From UBA4459 sp036351335 (GTDB taxonomy: Bacteria; Bacteroidota; Bacteroidia; Bacteroidales; F082), in the NCBI GenBank assembly GCA_036351335.1, contig JAZBOW010000033.1, positions 1 to 18,055 on the forward strand: a DNA stretch of 18,055 nucleotides. Direction: 5' to 3'. The notes beneath the pieces were generated by a model. The model was not told where the DNA came from and ran no database searches. It was given only the letters and a program-made list of their open reading frames with translations. This document shows, piece by piece, positions 7,104 through 14,413 of this stretch (positions are counted from its first letter, which is position 1; each line of letters starts with the position of its first letter). The position numbers and the translations under genes are program-made.

Positions 7104-7859
7104 ATGGATACCTACGGGTTGATAGGAAAAAAGCTTGGTCATTCGTTTTCGAAGGCATATTTTGAGAAGAAATTTAAAAGCCAGCAAATCAATGCCCAAT
7201 ATCTGAATTTTGAATTGGATGAAATTGGGCAGCTTAAAAATATCATCAAAAACTACCCTGAATTAGTTGGCCTGAATGTTACTATTCCCTTCAAAAAGTC
7301 AGTAATGGATTTCATCGACCAAATGGATGAAGTGGCTGAAAAAGTAGGTTCTGTAAATACTTTAAAGATTGATAGAAGCGGAAACGAGATATTTGTCAGT
7401 GGTTACAATACCGATGTGATCGGTTTTGAGGAAACATTGAAACCTTTACTTTCCGATAGGAAGTCTGTTGCAGCCCTGATACTGGGAACGGGAGGGGCTT
7501 CAAATGCGGTGGCTTTTGTACTTGCTAAACTGGGTATACCACACGTTTTTGTGAGCCGTGCACCTGAAAATTCCTCGCATATCAGTTATAAAGGTCTGAC
7601 GCCTGAAATGGTAAAAAGCCACAAACTGATCATCAATACATCGCCAGTCGGCATGTATCCGTCTATGGATGAAGCCCCGGATATTCCATATACATGCCTG
7701 GGCGAAGATCATATCCTTTACGACCTGATCTACAATCCTGAAGAAACACTATTCCTTAATAACGGCCGCGAAAAAGGTGCTACAACCATGAATGGATTAA
7801 AGATGCTGGAACTCCAGGCTGAAGCTTCATGGAATATCTGGCATTCTTTCGGAATGTAA
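7104..7859 (+). CDS. aroE: Shikimate dehydrogenase
   Basis: AroE reduces 3-dehydroshikimate to shikimate with NADPH in the aromatic amino-acid pathway. The 251-residue sequence has the substrate-domain serines in GHSFSKAYF (Ser14, Ser16), NVTIPFKK with the catalytic lysine (Lys64), GYNTDVIGF with the catalytic aspartate (Asp104), the nucleotide-binding glycine loop GTGGAS (128-133) and the C-terminal YNPEETLFL and TMNGLKML signatures. Its length is slightly short of the roughly 270 residues common elsewhere but usual for Bacteroidota. It is the last gene of the TPR operon, 2 nt after DUF368, and converges on gcvP. No related aromatic-pathway gene is nearby, so its placement seems to reflect co-expression only. 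Confidence 0.95.
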   Translation: MDTYGLIGKKLGHSFSKAYFEKKFKSQQINAQYLNFELDEIGQLKNIIKNYPELVGLNVTIPFKKSVMDFIDQMDEVAEKVGSVNTLKIDRSGNEIFVSGYNTDVIGFEETLKPLLSDRKSVAALILGTGGASNAVAFVLAKLGIPHVFVSRAPENSSHISYKGLTPEMVKSHKLIINTSPVGMYPSMDEAPDIPYTCLGEDHILYDLIYNPEETLFLNNGREKGATTMNGLKMLELQAEASWNIWHSFGM

Positions 7860-7866
7860 TTTTGAT

Positions 7867-7996
7867 ATAATCCAGAATTTGCGGATTATAAATCCAGGGC
7901 TATTCGCCTCGGGATTGCACCTGCAAGTAGGAAAGGCAGGAATCCCGAAGCGTTTCAAAACGTCCTGGAATCCTGAAGAGCGATACGTCTTCCGGA
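7867..7996. repeat. Repeat-rich convergent intergenic element with several hairpins
   Basis: Nearly the whole aroE-gcvP gap is structured. ATAATCC (7867-7873) pairs with GGATTAT (7883-7889), and GGATT/AATCC (7883-7895) is an overlapping alternative. A long imperfect stem joins 7906-7924 to 7936-7951 (TCGGGATT with AATCCCGA, then CCTGC with GCAGG, with a bulge and an 11-nt loop). A last stem joins GAAGA (7975-7979) to TCTTC (7988-7992), with outer TCC/GGA. GGAATCC recurs 28 nt apart (7939, 7967) within two imperfect direct repeats of about 28 bp. No U-tract follows the stems. It may be a dispersed repeat remnant that also serves as a bidirectional 3' end for two convergent genes. Confidence 0.6.
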
Positions 7997-8006
7997 TGAG
8001 ATATAA

Positions 8007-10922
8007 CTATTTCAAGACTTCAGTTTTCACCTTTATTTCGCCATCTCCGTATGCTTCCATAGGCAGGCAGGCACATAAGTTCCTGTCGCCGTAAGCATCA
8101 TCAATTTTACCCACAGGTGTAAAATATTTATTGTCTCTTACCCATTCGGATGGATAAGCGGCTTTCTCACGGCTGTATGGAAACTGATATTTGTCAGAAA
8201 TTACCATTTCTGCAGTGTGGGGCGCATTTGTAACCACGTTATTTTTTTTCTCTGCTTTTCCTTCTTCTACCTCCCGTATTTCTTCCCTGATTGATTTCAT
8301 GGCATCTATAAAATAGTCCATTTCGCTCAAGGGTTCACTTTCCGTGGGTTCTACCATCAACGTGCCATGCACCGGAAATGCAACTGTGGGTGCATGAAAA
8401 CCAAAATCCATCAATCTTTTGGCAATATCAACCACCGTAATATCAGCGCTTTTGCTGAATTGGTTACAATCCAGGATCATCTCATGGCCCACATGGCCGT
8501 TTTTACCAGTGTATAAAATCGGGTAATCATCTTTTAACTGATGCATCAGGTAATTGGCATTCAAAATGGCTATTTTAGTGGCTTCGGTCAACCCCTGAGC
8601 GCCAAGCATTTTCAAATATCCATAAGAAATTAACAGTACCAGTGCACTTCCAAACGGTGCGGCTGCAATAGCAGGAATGCCCTGATTACCTCCTGTTTCA
8701 GCGAATAAGTGGGTTGGTAAAAACTCTTTCAGATGTTCGGCAACACCAATGGGGCCAACACCCGGCCCACCGCCGCCATGTGGAATGGCGAAAGTTTTGT
8801 GCAGGTTCAGGTGGCATACATCAGCACCTATGAACCCTGGGCTGGTAAGGCCTACCTGCGCATTCATATTGGCACCGTCCATATATACCTGCCCACCATT
8901 CTCATGTATGATTTGCATTACATCAATAATGCCTTCTTCAAACACACCATGTGTGGAAGGGTAGGTAACCATGATGGCCGACAATTTTTCTTTGTGAGCT
9001 TCCGCTTTTTCTTTCAAGTCCTCCAGGTCAATATTGCCTGATTCGTCCGTTTTTACGACGACAATCTCCATTCCGGCCATAATAGCGCTGGCAGGGTTGG
9101 TGCCATGTGCCGATGCGGGTATCAGACAGATGTTGCGGTGGCCTTCGCCTTTGCTTTCTTGGTACTCCCTGATGACCATCAGTCCGGTGTATTCGCCGGC
9201 AGCACCCGAATTGGGTTGGAACGACATGGCCGCAAAACCTGTCACTTCACAAAGCATCCGGTTCATTTCGTCTATTACAAAACGATAACCTTTGGCCTGA
9301 TCCGCAGGTACAAATGGATGCAGGTTGGTGAATTCAGGCCAGCTGATCGGCATGAGTTCACTGGCTGCATTTAGTTTCATTGTGCAGGAACCCAGTGGGA
9401 TCATCGAACGGTTCAACGCGATATCTTTGTTCTCCAGTTTTTTCATGTAACGCATCATCTCCGTTTCTGAACGATACTCTTTGAAGACCGGATGCTCCAG
9501 GTAATTAGAAGTGCGTTGCAGACTCTTTTGAATACAGAATGATTTCTTGCCATTTAGCTCTTCAAATTTCAATTCAAATTGCTCTTTTCCTGCAGCTTTT
9601 GTAAGTATGGCCGTAATGACCCCAACATCATATTCAGAGGTGGTTTCATCTATGCTTAGACCAATATGCTTTCCGTCTTCATAATACCTGAAATTTACGC
9701 CTTGTTCAAGGGCAGTCTCTTTCACTTTTTCACTAGCGACTCCGTCTGGCAACTTAATATAAAGCGTATCAAAGAAATATTCATTCAATTGTTTGTAGCC
9801 AAGTTTTTCAACAGCTTTTGACAGGCCAATTGTAAACATATGAATTTTGCCGGCAATATCTCTAATGCCTTCTTTGCCATGATATACGCCATAAAAGCCA
9901 GCCATAATAGCTAGTAAAGCTTGCGCCGTGCAGATGTTGGATGTGGCACGCTCCCGCTTTATATGTTGTTCTCGGGTTTGCAAGGCCATACGATAAGCAT
10001 TATTGCCATTTACATCCTTTGAAATACCTATGATTCTGCCAGGAATAAATCGTTTGTAATCTTCGGTAGTGGCAAAAAAAGCCGCGTGTGGTCCGCCATA
10101 GCCCATGGGTACACCAAAGCGCTGTGAATTGCCAAATACAACTTTTGCGCCCCATTCTCCGGGAGGTGTTAGCAAAGCAAGGCTCATCAGGTCGGCAGCC
10201 ACTGCCAGCGGCACATTGTGTTCGTTGGCTTTTGCCGCTGTCTTGGAATGGTCAACTGTATCACCTTTCTGGTTCGGATATTGCACCATGCAACCAAAAA
10301 TATCTTCCGTAAATTCGAATGTGTCAACACTTTTCACGACCAGCTCAATATCTTTGGAGGCCGCCCTGATTTTTAAAATATCAAGGGTTTGTGGCAACAT
10401 CTGGTCGGAGACGAGGAATTTATTGGCATTAGCTTTTACCTGTGCCCTGGGTCGTGCGTGGAACAGCATGATCATAGCTTCGGCAGCCGCAGTACCTTCA
10501 TCTAATAATGAAGCATTGGCCAGTGGCATAGCAGTCAGGTCAGAAACCATCGTCTGGAAGTTCATCAGTGCTTCAAGCCGGCCTTGCGAAATCTCCGCCT
10601 GATAAGGCGTATAGGACGTGTACCAACCTGGGTTTTCAAATACATTTCGTAGAATAACGGATGGTACAATTGTGTTGTAATAGCCCATGCCGATGTAGGA
10701 TTTGAATACCTTGTTCATTTTCGCCACCTGCCTGATGTGGTTTAAGTATTCAAATTCTGACATGCCTTCTTCAAGATCAAGGGGATTTTTAAGTCTGATG
10801 GCTTTTGGAACAGTTTCATCAACCAACTTTTCGACGGAATCCAGCCCCATCGCTTTAAGCATAATTTCTATATCCTGTTCACCTGGACCATTGTGTCGTT
10901 TTAAAAAGGTATTCGCTTTCAT
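8007..10922 (-). CDS. gcvP: Glycine dehydrogenase (decarboxylating), P protein of the glycine cleavage system
   Basis: The P protein decarboxylates glycine with pyridoxal phosphate and passes the aminomethyl group to the lipoyl arm of GcvH; the system yields methylene-tetrahydrofolate, CO2, NH3 and NADH. At 971 residues it is the fused full-length form, with the P1-like half at about 1-450 and the catalytic P2-like half at about 470-950. The PLP-binding lysine is Lys709 in LNLHKTFAIPHGGGGPG. SAHGTNPASA (604-613), GSCTMKLNAA (511-520) and YPSTHGVFE (654-662) are further P-protein signatures. GcvT and GcvH are not in the window, so the operon is split as often in Bacteroidota. It has its own promoter downstream of the hppA terminator. 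The start at 10922 gives the expected MKANTFLKRHNG N-terminus. Confidence 0.97.
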   Translation of the reverse strand: MKANTFLKRHNGPGEQDIEIMLKAMGLDSVEKLVDETVPKAIRLKNPLDLEEGMSEFEYLNHIRQVAKMNKVFKSYIGMGYYNTIVPSVILRNVFENPGWYTSYTPYQAEISQGRLEALMNFQTMVSDLTAMPLANASLLDEGTAAAEAMIMLFHARPRAQVKANANKFLVSDQMLPQTLDILKIRAASKDIELVVKSVDTFEFTEDIFGCMVQYPNQKGDTVDHSKTAAKANEHNVPLAVAADLMSLALLTPPGEWGAKVVFGNSQRFGVPMGYGGPHAAFFATTEDYKRFIPGRIIGISKDVNGNNAYRMALQTREQHIKRERATSNICTAQALLAIMAGFYGVYHGKEGIRDIAGKIHMFTIGLSKAVEKLGYKQLNEYFFDTLYIKLPDGVASEKVKETALEQGVNFRYYEDGKHIGLSIDETTSEYDVGVITAILTKAAGKEQFELKFEELNGKKSFCIQKSLQRTSNYLEHPVFKEYRSETEMMRYMKKLENKDIALNRSMIPLGSCTMKLNAASELMPISWPEFTNLHPFVPADQAKGYRFVIDEMNRMLCEVTGFAAMSFQPNSGAAGEYTGLMVIREYQESKGEGHRNICLIPASAHGTNPASAIMAGMEIVVVKTDESGNIDLEDLKEKAEAHKEKLSAIMVTYPSTHGVFEEGIIDVMQIIHENGGQVYMDGANMNAQVGLTSPGFIGADVCHLNLHKTFAIPHGGGGPGVGPIGVAEHLKEFLPTHLFAETGGNQGIPAIAAAPFGSALVLLISYGYLKMLGAQGLTEATKIAILNANYLMHQLKDDYPILYTGKNGHVGHEMILDCNQFSKSADITVVDIAKRLMDFGFHAPTVAFPVHGTLMVEPTESEPLSEMDYFIDAMKSIREEIREVEEGKAEKKNNVVTNAPHTAEMVISDKYQFPYSREKAAYPSEWVRDNKYFTPVGKIDDAYGDRNLCACLPMEAYGDGEIKVKTEVLK

Positions 10923-10987
10923 ATTGTATTGTAAATCTTTGACTGGTATATGTTTTAACTAAAAAATGACAATTAAAAGTCAGGGTG

Positions 10988-10995
10988 CAAAAGTA
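10988..10995 (-). promoter_or_regulatory. Bacteroidota -7 promoter element for gcvP
   Basis: TACTTTTG on the minus strand matches TAnnTTTG exactly and lies 65 nt before the gcvP ATG, implying a leader of about 60 nt. TTTG is present 14 nt upstream of it, shorter than the preferred spacing. It lies between the hppA terminator and gcvP, so the two genes are likely separate transcripts. Confidence 0.5.
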
Positions 10996-11030
10996 CACAT
11001 CTTTATAAACAAAAAGAGCCGTTTTTTGTT

Positions 11031-11054
11031 CTTTTGTTATTTATTTAACAAAAG
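11031..11054. repeat. Perfect 9-bp AT-rich palindrome upstream of gcvP promoter
   Basis: CTTTTGTTA (11031-11039) and TAACAAAAG (11046-11054) are perfect inverted arms around a 6-nt AT loop. It sits about 36 bp upstream of the gcvP -7 element and 15 bp from the hppA terminator stem. A related shorter palindrome (CTTTTG/CAAAAG) occurs at 13637-13657 before hppA. An operator is possible, but a chance AT-rich hairpin is not excluded. Confidence 0.45.
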
Positions 11055-11060
11055 TTTTTA

Positions 11061-11090
11061 ACAAAAAAAGGAGGCTGAATTTCAGCCTCC
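11061..11090 (-). terminator. Intrinsic terminator downstream of hppA
   Basis: GGAGGCTGAA (11070-11079) and TTCAGCCTCC (11081-11090) form a perfect 10-bp GC-rich stem. On the minus strand it is followed by a run of seven T (A at 11063-11069 on plus), starting 24 nt after the hppA stop codon. This is a textbook rho-independent terminator. The plus-strand side has only four T, so it works best for hppA. Confidence 0.93.
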
Positions 11091-11114
11091 TTTTCGTAAC
11101 ATGTTTGTTTGAGT

Positions 11115-13544
11115 TTATTCGTTGATTCTCATTTTATAGAATGAACGCCAAACGAAGTAAAGTGCTATTACGAGGAATGTACCACCCACATAATAGGCAT
11201 ATGTTCTGAAATTTGGTGCAATGGCAATTTCCATGGCCAGCAATCCAAATAGGGTTGTAAATTTAATGATTGGGTTTAAGGCAACGGATGAAGTGTCTTT
11301 ATAAGGATCACCTACCGTATCACCAACCACAGCTGCTTCGTGCAGGGGTGTACCTTTCTCTTGCATGTCCACTTCAACTACTTTTTTGGCATTATCCCAG
11401 GCACCACCAGCATTGGCCATAAAAACGGCTTGAAATAATCCAAAGAATGCTATGGAAATCAGGTAACTAACAAACATCGAAACAGGCGCATTTGAAGTAA
11501 CGGGTGATGATAAAAAGGCAAATGCCAGGGCAAAAGAGAAAATGGCAATAAAAATATTCCACATACCTTTTTGTGCATACACCGTACAAATTTTCACTAC
11601 AGCTTTTGATTTTTCCACATCGGCTTTCTTAGGAGCATCGGGATCAAGATTGATGTTTTTCTTGATGAACTCAACAGCACGACCGGCACCTGTGGTAACT
11701 GCCTGAATGGAAGCTCCTGTGAACCAGTAGATGACTGCCCCACCCAGTAAAAAACCAAGTATTGAATAAGGATTAAGCAAATTCAGAATTTCTTCAGGTT
11801 GCACACCAAGCGTACTCTTGATCACAAGGATCAGCGAAAAGATCATTGTAGTGGCACCTACAACCGCTGTACCTATCAGTACTGGTTTAGCAGTCGCTTT
11901 AAAGGTATTTCCAGCGCCGTCATTTGCTTCGAGATAATATTTTGATTTTTCGAAATCAGGGGTAAAGCCATAATCTTTTTCAATTTCAGGAGTTATTTCT
12001 TTTTGGTTTTCTTCAACCAATGAAAGCTCATATATCGACTGTGCATTATCGGTCACCGGACCATAGCTATCTACGGCGATGGTAACTGGTCCCATGCCCA
12101 GCATTCCAAAAGCCACAAGGCCAAAAGCGAAAATAGAAGGATAGATCATAAAATCGCCCAAACCGAAAGTGCTCGCAAAATAAGCTACGAACATCAGGAG
12201 GAAAAATACCATTCCCATCCAGAAAGCACTGAAGTTACCTGCGACGAGTCCGGAGAGGATATTTAAAGAAGCACCTCCTTTTTTAGAAGCTTCAACTACT
12301 TCGTTCACGTGGGTTGATTTCGGACTGGTAAATATTTTAGTGAATTCAGGAATAAGCGCAGCACCTAAGGTTCCGGCACTGATAATAACCGAAAGTACAA
12401 TCCACATATTGTTTGGTAAATCGCGTATTACTAAATAACTGATTGCAAAAGTTACAAAAATTGATAGTATGGAAGTGATCCAAACCAATGAAGTTAAAGG
12501 TTTCTCAAAGTCGAGATCATCAACATTGCTGTACCTTGATTTTGAAATGGCACCGTTGATCCAGAAAGATACGATAGAAGTTACGATCATTAGTATTCGC
12601 ATAAGGAATATCCATGAAAGTAATTGAACCTGGTATTCAACATCTGTTACAGCCAAAAGAATAAAAGTGATCAGCGCCACACCTGTTACACCATAAGTTT
12701 CAAATCCATCAGCAGTGGGACCTACACTGTCACCTGCGTTATCACCCACACAGTCGGCAATGGTACCGGGATTCCTCGGGTCGTCTTCCCCAATTTTAAA
12801 GATCACCTTCATCAAGTCCGATCCAATATCAGCAATCTTGGTAAAAATACCACCTGCAATTCTGAGCACTGAAGCGCCTAACGATTCACCAATGGCAAAA
12901 CCAATAAAACTGGCACCAGCATATTCTCCAGGTACAAATAGCAAGATGATTAACATCATGATTAATTCCAGAGAAATAAGTACCACACCTATACTCATAC
13001 CTGCATTCAAAGGAATGTTGAGCAATTTGATTGGTTTCCTCTCTAAAGAAGCAAATGCCATCCTTGAGTTTGCAAGCGTATTCATCCTGATACCAAACCA
13101 GGCAACACTATATGATCCAAGAATTCCGATAACTGTCCAGCCAAGTATCATAAGTACACCACCAATACCAAAGGACTTCTCCATGGTGATAACACCGGTT
13201 ACTTCGTTAACAACTTCATGTTCTGATAAAAAACCAAAGTAGAAAGCAACAGCTGCACCGATAAAAACAAAAAGAATAGCCAGAAACTTGCCCTGTTGAA
13301 TCAGGTAGGTTTTACCTGTTTCATAAATAACCTGAGCCACATCCAGCATAGATTGGTGCGCTCTAATCTTTTTAACTTTCATAAATTGGTATAAACCAAA
13401 TAAGAAACCGGCAAAAGTGATCAGGAAGCCCCAGTAAAGGATGTTTTCTGATTTAATACCATCAGGAATTACAAGATCAGCTTCGCTTGCAGCAGCCATA
13501 AAAGGTACCGCAAACAATGCCAACATGGATAGAATTTTTTTCAT
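11115..13544 (-). CDS. hppA: Membrane-bound ion-translocating pyrophosphatase, divergent type
   Basis: This protein couples PPi hydrolysis to H+ and/or Na+ export across the cytoplasmic membrane. The 809 residues include about 16 hydrophobic segments, the first (4-19) signal-like. Core PPi/Mg-binding motifs are present: DIGSD (239-243), EDDPRNP (253-259), VGDNAGD (266-272), DSYGPVTDNAQSIYE (492-506), NAGGAWDNAKK (711-721) and GDTVGDPYKD (741-750). Unusual features are DLMKVIFKIG (243-252) in place of the common DLVGKVEAGIP, GPTADGFETYG instead of GMGADLFESY, and a long insert (about 507-540) before GNTFKAT. Lys549 occupies the position that in the family marks K+-independent enzymes. It may therefore belong to the divergent, Na+-regulated H+-PPase clade, but the transported ion cannot be read from sequence. 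It has a strong terminator and diverges from the nuclease-nucleoside operon. Confidence 0.92.
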   Translation of the reverse strand: MKKILSMLALFAVPFMAAASEADLVIPDGIKSENILYWGFLITFAGFLFGLYQFMKVKKIRAHQSMLDVAQVIYETGKTYLIQQGKFLAILFVFIGAAVAFYFGFLSEHEVVNEVTGVITMEKSFGIGGVLMILGWTVIGILGSYSVAWFGIRMNTLANSRMAFASLERKPIKLLNIPLNAGMSIGVVLISLELIMMLIILLFVPGEYAGASFIGFAIGESLGASVLRIAGGIFTKIADIGSDLMKVIFKIGEDDPRNPGTIADCVGDNAGDSVGPTADGFETYGVTGVALITFILLAVTDVEYQVQLLSWIFLMRILMIVTSIVSFWINGAISKSRYSNVDDLDFEKPLTSLVWITSILSIFVTFAISYLVIRDLPNNMWIVLSVIISAGTLGAALIPEFTKIFTSPKSTHVNEVVEASKKGGASLNILSGLVAGNFSAFWMGMVFFLLMFVAYFASTFGLGDFMIYPSIFAFGLVAFGMLGMGPVTIAVDSYGPVTDNAQSIYELSLVEENQKEITPEIEKDYGFTPDFEKSKYYLEANDGAGNTFKATAKPVLIGTAVVGATTMIFSLILVIKSTLGVQPEEILNLLNPYSILGFLLGGAVIYWFTGASIQAVTTGAGRAVEFIKKNINLDPDAPKKADVEKSKAVVKICTVYAQKGMWNIFIAIFSFALAFAFLSSPVTSNAPVSMFVSYLISIAFFGLFQAVFMANAGGAWDNAKKVVEVDMQEKGTPLHEAAVVGDTVGDPYKDTSSVALNPIIKFTTLFGLLAMEIAIAPNFRTYAYYVGGTFLVIALYFVWRSFYKMRINE

Positions 13545-13636
13545 AATGACATGTAATTTGTTAACATTAATTTCAATCTTTTTTGAAGGAAGGTGCTAAA
13601 ATAAAAAATGTAAATGAATAGCAGCTATTTTTCTTG

Positions 13637-13657
13637 CTTTTGTTATTAAATCAAAAG
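13637..13657. repeat. Short palindrome in the hppA / nuclease divergent region
   Basis: CTTTTG (13637-13642) and CAAAAG (13652-13657) are inverted arms around a 9-nt AT-rich centre (ttattaaat). The 5' half, CTTTTGTTATT, is identical to the left half of the palindrome at 11031-11054 upstream of gcvP. It could be an operator serving both divergent genes, or chance in AT-rich DNA. Confidence 0.3.
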
Positions 13658-13658
13658 A

Positions 13659-13688
13659 TTTGTTAAAAAGTAAAACAAAGTATGCTTG
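13659..13688 (+). promoter_or_regulatory. Candidate promoter for the nuclease-nucleoside-thyA operon
   Basis: TTTG (13659-13662) is followed after 18 nt by TATGCTTG (13681-13688), one mismatch from the Bacteroidota -33/-7 pair TTTG and TAnnTTTG at good spacing. It would leave a leader of about 110 nt. A closer -7-like TACTTTTA (13781-13788, one mismatch, 16 nt before the ATG) has no visible -33 box. Which one is used is not settled. Confidence 0.35.
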
Positions 13689-13804
13689 TCATATTTTGAT
13701 CCACATGTAGGATGCCTCGCTATGTTAGTAAAAACAAAAAAACTATTCTGCATTTTATCCTGTAAAGCGGAAAAGTTTTCTACTTTTATAGACCCATTTT
13801 TAGG

Positions 13805-14398
13805 ATGAAAAAAGTAAAACTCGAAATATTAGGATTACATTATAGCCAGTCGCAAAGCGGTGCATATGCACTGGTGCTGGGTGTGGTAGGAGGAAATCAG
13901 AAATTGCCAATCATAATTGGTGGATACGAAGCCCAGTCAATAGCCGTTGAACTTGAGAAAATGAAACCAACGAGGCCACTGACACATGACCTTTTCAAAA
14001 GTTTCGCGAGTCATTTCAATATAACCCTCGTTGAAGTTGTTATTAACAAGTTTGAAAATGGAGTGTTCCATTCAAAATTGGTTTGCAAATCAGATGGCCA
14101 TATAACAGAAATTGACAGCCGTACTTCTGATGCCATCGCCCTGGCCATCAGGTTTAATTGCCAGATTTATTGTTACGAAAGTATTATTTCTGAGGCCGGC
14201 ATAACAATGGATGAAGAGGGCAAAACCAAAGTAAAAGATACAAAATCAAAAGCGCCCGAAAAGGGTGACCTTCAGCTTGAGGAATACCTTTCGGAAGAAT
14301 TAAAGGAAATGCTTGATAAAGCAGTAGCAGAAGAAAATTTCGAAATGGCTTCCAGGTTGCGGGATGAAATCAACCGCAGGAAAAAAAATATTGATTAA
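13805..14398 (+). CDS. Bifunctional nuclease family (DUF151) protein with UVR motif
   Basis: The 197-residue protein has a DUF151/bifunctional-nuclease domain at about 8-132, recognisable from LPIIIGGYEAQSIA (34-47), RPLTHDL (57-63) and the conserved SRTSDAIALA (105-114). A charged linker (135-162) leads to a C-terminal UVR motif, LDKAVAEENFEMASRLRDEI (about 170-189), the helical UvrB/UvrC interaction element. Some DUF151 members are reported to have RNase and DNase activity; whether this one is a nuclease is inferred. The UVR tail suggests a link to nucleotide-excision repair or another UVR-binding partner. It heads the operon with the nucleoside transporter 15 nt downstream, a pairing consistent with reuse of nucleic-acid breakdown products, but that is inference. 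Confidence 0.9.
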   Translation: MKKVKLEILGLHYSQSQSGAYALVLGVVGGNQKLPIIIGGYEAQSIAVELEKMKPTRPLTHDLFKSFASHFNITLVEVVINKFENGVFHSKLVCKSDGHITEIDSRTSDAIALAIRFNCQIYCYESIISEAGITMDEEGKTKVKDTKSKAPEKGDLQLEEYLSEELKEMLDKAVAEENFEMASRLRDEINRRKKNID

Positions 14399-14413
14399 TG
14401 TGGAATTACCGGT

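Noticed and set aside
7879..8094. 71-codon plus-strand frame through the aroE-gcvP gap
   Set aside because: It runs through hairpin repeats and into the antisense of the gcvP 3' end; no domain, no start signal, and no protein-like pattern.
10923..11060. Glycine riboswitch before gcvP
   Set aside because: With the -7 element at 10988-10995 the leader is only about 60 nt, too short for a glycine aptamer, and I see no aptamer-like conserved core.
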